Of a stretch of 45,943 bases of DNA, positions 40,117 to 45,943 are shown in pieces (within the stretch, counting starts at the first letter, position 1; each line of letters begins with the position of its first letter). The DNA comes from Pseudomonadota bacterium (lineage in GTDB: Bacteria > Pseudomonadota > Alphaproteobacteria > Rs-D84): positions 1 through 45,943 of the forward strand of contig JAEXCU010000014.1 of assembly GCA_023402015.1 (NCBI GenBank), in the 5' to 3' direction. The translations under genes and the position numbers were made by a program. The notes beneath the pieces are model-generated. The model was given only the letters and a program-made list of their open reading frames with translations. It searched no databases and was not told the origin of the DNA.

Positions 40117-40229
40117 CGTACCACCATAACGTGGGAATTATATCTTATTTTGCGTTGTTTTTGTACTGAAAAGATTGAATTTTTTGTCAAATGCGCTATA
40201 ATAACATGGATATACACAAAGGTGCGAAT

Positions 40230-42458
40230 ATGGCTGATGTATCAATGAATGATTTTCTGTTGCAATATTACATGCAAATGCATTTTAACAAAATGCCGCC
40301 TGAGGTTCGCGCCCAATTTGAATCTTATTTAAAGGCCGACGATTTCCGCGGGAATATGAAAACCTGGCGCGACAAACTGATGCACCGGAATGCAGACGGA
40401 AAATACGTTCAAAACGACCTGCCCGACCCTGATGATGCGAATGGGAATTACCATTTAACGGATGAAGAATGGAAAAAACTGTTTAACGCGTTTCAGACCG
40501 CATTTCGCGGCATGGCGGCCGATAAAAAATCGTTCAAAGATAACGGCAAAGCGAACGATTTCCTGAATGAATACTTTGGTGATGCGACGCATTTATTTTC
40601 TAATGCCATGGCAAATGATGCCGCACGCCAACAAATAGATGGTCCATTTAAAGATTTCTTGGAAAGCAACCGTCAAAGCCTGGAAATTTATTTAAAGCAA
40701 TGGGGACTGGTTGACAGCAGTTTTTCATACGGTGATTTAATTTCTGGCATCAAATCGCGTAAGTATGATTCAGAACCCGATTTTCAAAACAAAATCAAAA
40801 CAATCGCACAGTATATAACTTTTTATGCCCGTCAAAGTGATTTTCAACAGGCATTGGGACTGAAACCGTCAAACATTCCTGACTTTACAGACATTGAAAA
40901 CGGATTTGAAGGCAGCAGTATTAATCCGCAAAAACTGGATTATTTTAAGCGAAACTATCGGTCGTTGCTGAATACCCTGCATAACGATTCCAAAGTTTAC
41001 GAAGTATTTAGAAATTATGACAAGGGCAAAATATCCAAGCCCCTGGACGAGGCATTAAGCAAGGTTGATTATGCCGACAAAACCAAAGACGATTATGTCC
41101 CGCCAAAACGCACAGATGAATTAACACTGTGGCAACAACTGACCCAATATATTGGCGATACTTGGTCCGATTATATGGACAAGTATATAAAACTGCGCGG
41201 CGACCGTGTTTACTTTTCGCCGTCTGCCAAATCAATTATTTCGGCACTGGATGGGGCCAAGTATAAACCGACGGACGGACTGGCCAAGGTTCTGGAAAAC
41301 GCCAGTAAAATCAAAGAAAATCTGCAATACAAATCACCAACAGCGACAAAACATTTTGACTGGTTTGTAAAAACAATGTCAGAAATGCAATCCACAATGA
41401 AAAAGGCTTTTGCCGGCGCATTGCAAAATGGCCGTCAGATGCAGGCGCTGGTTTCTGAAATGATAATGAAGGCCGTTCGCGAAGGTAAAATGGACGAAGC
41501 CAAAACTGCGATGGAGGTTTTATCTGTCATCAAATACGGATACACCACCAGTAAAATTATGGATACGCTGGCCAAGGAAAACCTGTCTATCTTTTCAGAC
41601 AAGGGGTTATCTTGGAATAAAAACGAGGGTGTAAAATTCGTAACAACCGCATTGGACAAAAGTATCAAAACGGCATTTATGGGTATCGGATACGGAATCA
41701 CCGCCGCCGGGAACGCCATAAAACTGTCAGGCAGCAAATTTAACGGAAACCCAAACAGAATGACCGGCGCCCGCGATCAATGGACTGCATCCAATAATGC
41801 GGCCCGCCAGAGCACGGAACAAATGCTGAACGCAAATCGTGGCCAACAGGCCAACATTCAAACAAATTTGGCGAATATGCGCGCACGCGGCATAACCGAA
41901 CAGGCATTGGAAACATCCATTACACAATATCGCCAAAATATTGCAACCGATCATGCGCAATTGGAACAAGAAAAACAGACATTGATTCAGATGATTACCG
42001 GGCGTCCCGGTCATCCAGATGAACAGGCCGTATCAGAATTCCTGTTTCAAATGGAAAATGGTGCCAATCCGCAAATGCCAAATTTGACCGACCCCCAATT
42101 GATTACGGGCGTTCAAAATATAATTCAGATTCAGCAACGCATTAATCGGCAAAACGCACAGTTGCAGCGAAAATTAAATAAAAGACAAGAATTTGAAAAC
42201 GCCACCCAATCCGTACAAATGTTGGATCAACAAATACAACAGCGTGAAACAGAACTGAATGAATGGGATGACAAACACAAAGATCAATACAAAGAATTAA
42301 TGGCGTATTGGGATTTCTTGGAAACCGGACGAAATACGCACACCGGCAAAATGTACAGTTGGATGCCCGGCAGCGCGAAAAACAAGCAAAAGACATTTGA
42401 TGACAATAAAAATACCATGATTGCCAATTATATGTCTGGGTATGATTATGCGGCTTGA
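40230..42458 (+). CDS. Large helical protein of unknown function
   Basis: 742 residues from ATG at 40230, chosen because AAAGGTG lies 5 bases upstream. No signal peptide. The N-terminal 150 residues are acidic and helical. A Gly/Ala-rich hydrophobic stretch (AFMGIGYGITAAGNAI) is near 490. Residues 520-700 are coiled coil rich in Gln, Asn and Glu (QIQQRINRQNAQLQRKLNKR). No family recognised. Size and coiled coil would fit a structural, tail or effector protein. It is followed by a gene with a phage tropism-determinant-like domain. Confidence 0.7.
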   Translation: MADVSMNDFLLQYYMQMHFNKMPPEVRAQFESYLKADDFRGNMKTWRDKLMHRNADGKYVQNDLPDPDDANGNYHLTDEEWKKLFNAFQTAFRGMAADKKSFKDNGKANDFLNEYFGDATHLFSNAMANDAARQQIDGPFKDFLESNRQSLEIYLKQWGLVDSSFSYGDLISGIKSRKYDSEPDFQNKIKTIAQYITFYARQSDFQQALGLKPSNIPDFTDIENGFEGSSINPQKLDYFKRNYRSLLNTLHNDSKVYEVFRNYDKGKISKPLDEALSKVDYADKTKDDYVPPKRTDELTLWQQLTQYIGDTWSDYMDKYIKLRGDRVYFSPSAKSIISALDGAKYKPTDGLAKVLENASKIKENLQYKSPTATKHFDWFVKTMSEMQSTMKKAFAGALQNGRQMQALVSEMIMKAVREGKMDEAKTAMEVLSVIKYGYTTSKIMDTLAKENLSIFSDKGLSWNKNEGVKFVTTALDKSIKTAFMGIGYGITAAGNAIKLSGSKFNGNPNRMTGARDQWTASNNAARQSTEQMLNANRGQQANIQTNLANMRARGITEQALETSITQYRQNIATDHAQLEQEKQTLIQMITGRPGHPDEQAVSEFLFQMENGANPQMPNLTDPQLITGVQNIIQIQQRINRQNAQLQRKLNKRQEFENATQSVQMLDQQIQQRETELNEWDDKHKDQYKELMAYWDFLETGRNTHTGKMYSWMPGSAKNKQKTFDDNKNTMIANYMSGYDYAA

Positions 42459-42528
42459 TTTTTTTGGGGTTTTGTGATATAATTGTTCACATATTGGCAC
42501 CGCGTTCTGCGGTGCCGTTTTTATTTTT
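42455..42528 (+). promoter_or_regulatory. Promoter followed at once by a terminator
   Basis: TTGATT (42455-42460), 17-bp spacer and TATAAT (42478-42483) would start a transcript near 42490. A strong terminator, GGCACCGC/GCGGTGCC (42496-42516) plus GTTTTTATTTTT, begins within 10 bases. It ends the upstream gene and lies in the leader of the next one. Confidence 0.6.
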
Positions 42529-42552
42529 CACATATTTTTAAAAGGATTTTAA

Positions 42553-43137
42553 ATGACACGAATTTTGCAAATTCGCCGCGGTACAACCGCACAAAATAAT
42601 AACTTTACCGGTCTGGCCGGGGAAATAACATTTGATACAGATGCAAAAACCCTGCGAATTCATGACGGCGAAAAACTGGGGGGATACGCGTTGGCACGTG
42701 CCGATGCGACGGGCGGCGGTACCACACCCGTGCCGGGTGATGCATTTGATATAAACACCGTATCAGATGAATTTTGGTCTGGTCTGTTTGCGCGGATGTC
42801 GCCGGCACCATTTACTGTTTTAACCAGTCGCCCAATGCCGGCACAAAACAACAGTTATTTGGAATACATATTTGACACCCCCCTGCCCGCAAAATTTGTT
42901 CAGATATTTTTAATCTGTCAAACACCCCAGGCCGGATATTCCATTGGCGACGAAGTATCCGCATGGGGCATTGATACACGGACAAACCCGGCACCAAATA
43001 CATTTAACGACAGCGATGGTTTGCATGTGCGTTTAATGATTGGCAGCCAAAATTTCTGGGTATCGCATAAAAACACCGGTGCAACAACAAATATCACAAA
43101 TGAGAATTGGCGTATTAAATTCCATGTTTACTGTTGA
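42553..43137 (+). CDS. Protein with Mtd-like/phage fibre N-terminal domain
   Basis: 194 residues. Residues 1-52 (ILQIRRGTTAQNNNFTGLAGEITFDTDAKTL... GGYALA) match the pattern of the N-terminal domain of the Bordetella phage major tropism determinant and related tail-fibre proteins (QFRRGTTAxHxxFTGxxGELTVDTDKxT). A Gly/Pro linker follows, then a beta-rich domain of about 120 residues without a C-type lectin signature or VR. AAAAGGA precedes the ATG. No phage genes lie next to it. Confidence 0.7.
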   Translation: MTRILQIRRGTTAQNNNFTGLAGEITFDTDAKTLRIHDGEKLGGYALARADATGGGTTPVPGDAFDINTVSDEFWSGLFARMSPAPFTVLTSRPMPAQNNSYLEYIFDTPLPAKFVQIFLICQTPQAGYSIGDEVSAWGIDTRTNPAPNTFNDSDGLHVRLMIGSQNFWVSHKNTGATTNITNENWRIKFHVYC

Positions 43138-43188
43138 AACACAAAAAATCATTTGCTATGCTTTGCCGGTAAATAAAAGAGGATACAA

Positions 43189-44430
43189 ATGTACATACTT
43201 GCTTTGAATTGTGGTTCTTCTTCATTAAAATACCAGGTTTTTGATGCAGAATCCAAACGCGCCATTGTTGGCGGAAACGTTGAAAAAATCGGACTGCCGG
43301 ATTCATTTATAACACAGAAATATCCCGACGGGACGAAACAACGCAAAGAAACAGAAATGAAAAACCACGACGAAGCATTGAATGTGGTGTTATTCATGCT
43401 GCGCGAGGCATCCATTGACATGAATGAAATCGGCGGGGTTGGCCACCGCGTCGTTATGGGTGGCGACAAATTTGCATCGTCCGTTGAAATTACCGACGAA
43501 GTTATAAAAACAATTGACGAACTGTCCCCGATTGCACCACTGCACAATCCGTCGGCACTGATGGGTATTATCACGGCCAAACAGTTATTGCCAAACGCGA
43601 AACAGGTTGCCGTATTTGACACTGCATTTCATCAGACAATGCCGGATTACGCGTATCGTTATGCAGTCCCCAGTGCATGGTATCGCGAACTGGGTGTGCG
43701 TCGCTATGGATTCCATGGAACATCACATCTGTATGTTTCCAAGCGCGCGGCAAAAATCCTGGGCAAGCCTGCATCTGAATGCAATTTGATAACACTGCAC
43801 ATTGGTTCCGGGGCATCTGCCACGGCAATTCGCGGTGGGGTATCTGTTGATACATCGCTGGGGATGACACCGTTGTCTGGATTGACAATGGGAACGCGTC
43901 CGGGCGATTTGGATCCGGGTGTGGTTTTGTATGTTATGAACCGCCTGGGGCTGACACCGGACCAAATGCAAAAACATTTGAACAAAGATTCTGGCCTGAT
44001 GGGTCTGACAGAATGCTTTGCCGACCGCCGCGATGTGGAACAAAACAAAGAATCCGATGACAAATGTCGTTTGGCCATTGATACCGAGGTTCATAATGTA
44101 AAAAAATACATCGGTGCGTTTATGGCAGAACTGGGGCATACAGATGCATTGGTCTTTACCGCCGGCGTTGGTGAAAACGACGATTATCTGCGTGAAAAAT
44201 TCTGCACCGGCCTGGAAGAATTGGGCATTAAACTGGACCGTGAAAAAAATGCCGCCGCCCTGGCCCGCAAAGGCGTGGACGAAGCAGTAATCAGCACGCC
44301 CGACAGCCGTGTAAAGATTTTAATGATTGCAACCAACGAAGAATTGGTAATTGTTGAAGATACTTTGGCAATCATGAACGGTACGTATAATCCAGACCAT
44401 TTAAAAATGGATTATTCGTTTGCAAAATAA
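43189..44430 (+). CDS. ackA: Acetate kinase
   Basis: 413 residues. Interconverts acetate + ATP and acetyl phosphate + ADP. N-terminal NCGSSSLKY, the HGTSH motif and the FTAGVGEN phosphate loop are intact. AAGAGG precedes the ATG. No pta gene is next to it in this window. Ends at a bidirectional terminator. Confidence 0.96.
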   Translation: MYILALNCGSSSLKYQVFDAESKRAIVGGNVEKIGLPDSFITQKYPDGTKQRKETEMKNHDEALNVVLFMLREASIDMNEIGGVGHRVVMGGDKFASSVEITDEVIKTIDELSPIAPLHNPSALMGIITAKQLLPNAKQVAVFDTAFHQTMPDYAYRYAVPSAWYRELGVRRYGFHGTSHLYVSKRAAKILGKPASECNLITLHIGSGASATAIRGGVSVDTSLGMTPLSGLTMGTRPGDLDPGVVLYVMNRLGLTPDQMQKHLNKDSGLMGLTECFADRRDVEQNKESDDKCRLAIDTEVHNVKKYIGAFMAELGHTDALVFTAGVGENDDYLREKFCTGLEELGIKLDREKNAAALARKGVDEAVISTPDSRVKILMIATNEELVIVEDTLAIMNGTYNPDHLKMDYSFAK

Positions 44431-44442
44431 TCATAAAATAAA

Positions 44443-44467
44443 AATCCGCCAAACGGCGGATTTTTTA
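44443..44467. terminator. Bidirectional terminator
   Basis: Stem AATCCGCC/GGCGGATT with AAAC loop, with A and T tracts on both sides. Shared by ackA and the convergent epimerase gene. Confidence 0.85.
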
Positions 44468-45466
44468 TTTGCGATATATGTCCAACGTATGCCGCAAACC
44501 CGCGGCCAGGTCATATTCTGGCATCCATCCAATTTGCATTAATTTGGTCGCATTTAGAATACAATCTGGGGCGGATGTGTCTGTCCCGGAACAAACGACG
44601 CCAACGCCTGCGATATTCGCCATGGTTTGCGCAAATTCCAAAATGGTTGCAACGGACGCCGGATTTGCAATATTGTACGCGTCGCCCGCATTCCCGCACA
44701 ATAAAATTCGCAGTATTCCCGCGGCCGCATCCGCGACATAGCACCACGAACGACGTTGGCGACCGGTGCTGTGCAATTCAATGTTTTGCCCACATGCCGC
44801 CCGGCGCAGGAACTGGGCATCTGCGCGCGTGTTTATATCCGTAATCGTTGGACCGTACACATGGCATGGTCGTGCAATATTAACGTTTGTGCCATATTGG
44901 GCCGCATGGGAAATACATAAAACCTCGGCCGCCCGTTTAGATTCGCCATAGCATGTTCGCACGTTTTGCAAATCCGTCAAACACATACATGTTTCATCAA
45001 ATGGGCCCTGGGATGCCCCATAAACTTCGCCCGACGATATAAATACCATACGCCCGTTTTGCGCAATCGCACTGTCCAGCACAGACATTGTCCCAAACAT
45101 ATTTACGCGCATTACACCAACCGGATTATTCATATATGCCGCCGGATGGGCGGGACTGGCCGCATGAATTACATAATCGTATTTTCGTGGAAAAATAAAT
45201 TGCCGCGATAAATCCGCCACCTCAAATTGCAAATCATTACGCGACACGCCAAAACGCGCGGCCAGTTTATCTGGCGACGATGACGCTGCAAATATCTGTA
45301 CCCCCAGCGCATGATTTTCATTCATATAAATTAAAAATTCTGTCAGGTATGAACCAATCAGTCCCGTCGCACCGGTAATCAGTATTGCCCTGCCCTGCAT
45401 TTTGCAGATTTCATCGCCCAATGCGGCGCGGATTTTTTCAAATTCAGCAATCATAATCGCATTCAT
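44465..45466 (-). CDS. NAD-dependent epimerase/dehydratase (extended SDR)
   Basis: 333 residues. GATGLIG near residue 31 binds NAD. The catalytic pair is in YGESK and a substrate-side HVYGP loop follows. Typical of nucleotide-sugar epimerases and dehydratases. It overlaps the upstream cytidylyltransferase gene by 4 bp (ATGA), so the two are coupled; together they probably build a CDP-activated sugar or polyol for a surface polysaccharide. The exact substrate cannot be read from sequence. Confidence 0.82.
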   Translation of the reverse strand: MNAIMIAEFEKIRAALGDEICKMQGRAILITGATGLIGSYLTEFLIYMNENHALGVQIFAASSSPDKLAARFGVSRNDLQFEVADLSRQFIFPRKYDYVIHAASPAHPAAYMNNPVGVMRVNMFGTMSVLDSAIAQNGRMVFISSGEVYGASQGPFDETCMCLTDLQNVRTCYGESKRAAEVLCISHAAQYGTNVNIARPCHVYGPTITDINTRADAQFLRRAACGQNIELHSTGRQRRSWCYVADAAAGILRILLCGNAGDAYNIANPASVATILEFAQTMANIAGVGVVCSGTDTSAPDCILNATKLMQIGWMPEYDLAAGLRHTLDIYRK

Positions 45467-45943
45467 TTTTCCGCCCCCAATATTGCACGAAATATCTGAA
45501 AATCTTCGGGCGTGGTCAGTTTAATATTTTTTTCCGCACCACGTGAAAAATAAACCGTTCGTCCCAACGCCGCCATTAAATCACACGACGCAACAATGTT
45601 GGAAAGACCGCGCGACCGCGCCAATTTATACAGTTCAGTAATTTCCCCCAGATGAAATCCATGTGGCGTCTGGGTTCGTCGCAGTGTTTCACGCGGTATG
45701 CTGTGCGCTGATTCTTGGCCATCTATGGTTGTCATAATAACTTCGTTGCAGGGTATGGCCGCAATTGCATTACCGCGCGCCATGGCCACATTTATACAAT
45801 CGTTAATGATATCTGTATCCACCAGTGGTCGCACCCCGTCATGGATTAAAACAATATCGTCATCACAATAATGCCGACACAGTTCATCCAGCCCACATTG
45901 AATTGATTCCGGGCCGGTTGTGCCACCCGGAACAACATGTCGC
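45463..45943 (-). CDS. IspD-like cytidylyltransferase, N-terminus outside the window
   Basis: About 160 residues visible; the frame is open to the window edge. Family landmarks: VVPGGTTGPESIQ near the edge, then IVLIHDGVRPLVDTDII, RTQTPHGF and LTTPEDFQIF at the end. IspD makes CDP-methylerythritol, but close relatives act on ribitol 5-phosphate or other polyol phosphates. Being coupled to an extended-SDR gene favours a polysaccharide role over isoprenoid synthesis. The start codon is not in the window. Confidence 0.8.
   Translation of the reverse strand, partial: RHVVPGGTTGPESIQCGLDELCRHYCDDDIVLIHDGVRPLVDTDIINDCINVAMARGNAIAAIPCNEVIMTTIDGQESAHSIPRETLRRTQTPHGFHLGEITELYKLARSRGLSNIVASCDLMAALGRTVYFSRGAEKNIKLTTPEDFQIFRAILGAEK

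Noticed and set aside
42553..43137. Mtd-like protein as a second DGR target
   Set aside because: No segment resembling the TR or an adenine-templated repeat is present in it.

Overview
The window is a contiguous piece of a bacterial chromosome, most likely from an uncultured, host-associated alphaproteobacterium of the gut RF32 / 'Azospirillum CAG' type. This placement is an inference. It rests on the housekeeping set (groESL, ftsH, tilS, lepB-rnc, secG, ligA, fabI, comM, a peptidoglycan glycosyltransferase/transpeptidase), Gram-negative envelope genes (outer-membrane barrels, lipoproteins), moderate GC, standard stop codons and an alphaproteobacterial-type RpoH promoter before groES. Genes are densely packed, often overlap by a few bases and end in clear intrinsic terminators. 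Many promoters have a -10 box only 6-7 bases before the start codon and no ribosome binding site, which suggests leaderless mRNAs.

Layout. 1-3.2 kb is a complete diversity-generating retroelement (DGR) on the minus strand. In transcription order it holds an exported target protein whose C-terminus is the variable repeat (VR), a VR-proximal hairpin, a palindromic insertion-like element, the template repeat (TR), a small possible accessory ORF, a small exported Cys-rich protein, and the reverse transcriptase. TR and VR differ at 14 positions between 2163 and 2285. Every one is an adenine in the TR on the coding strand, which is the DGR signature. 3.5-12.5 kb is core: M23 endopeptidase, prmC, metallo-hydrolase, ftsH, tilS, LOG protein, DUF167, HIT, groES-groEL. 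12.6-16.1 kb has a structured leader RNA before a Cys-rich exported protein, then a methyltransferase-like protein, a GNAT protein with a G9 tract, and a lipoprotein hydrolase. 16.2-21.1 kb holds two uncharacterised membrane proteins, secG, rnc, lepB and comM. 21.1-31.2 kb mixes Cys-rich exported proteins, outer-membrane barrels, an ABC exporter, a class A PBP, an HTH regulator and ligA. 31.2-38.8 kb has fabI, two tRNAs, small HTH genes, an AT-rich islet next to tRNA-Asn (NUDIX, lipoprotein, DUF2971), tcdA and tatD. 38.8-45.9 kb has an MFS transporter, a 742-residue unknown protein, a protein with a phage tropism-determinant-like N-terminus, ackA, and an epimerase plus IspD-like cytidylyltransferase pair.

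Two systems stand out. The first is the DGR, which appears intact and whose target was probably diversified from the TR now present. The second is a family of four structured 5' leader RNAs (12.7, 21.9, 28.8 and 33.5 kb). Each has its own promoter, a first hairpin, a small hairpin beginning GGGG, a three-segment alternative-pairing module (A:B or B:C) with compensatory base changes between copies, and an intrinsic terminator just before the ribosome binding site of a small exported protein, lipoprotein or HTH gene. I do not recognise this RNA. It looks like an undescribed riboswitch or attenuator class used to control surface proteins in this lineage.
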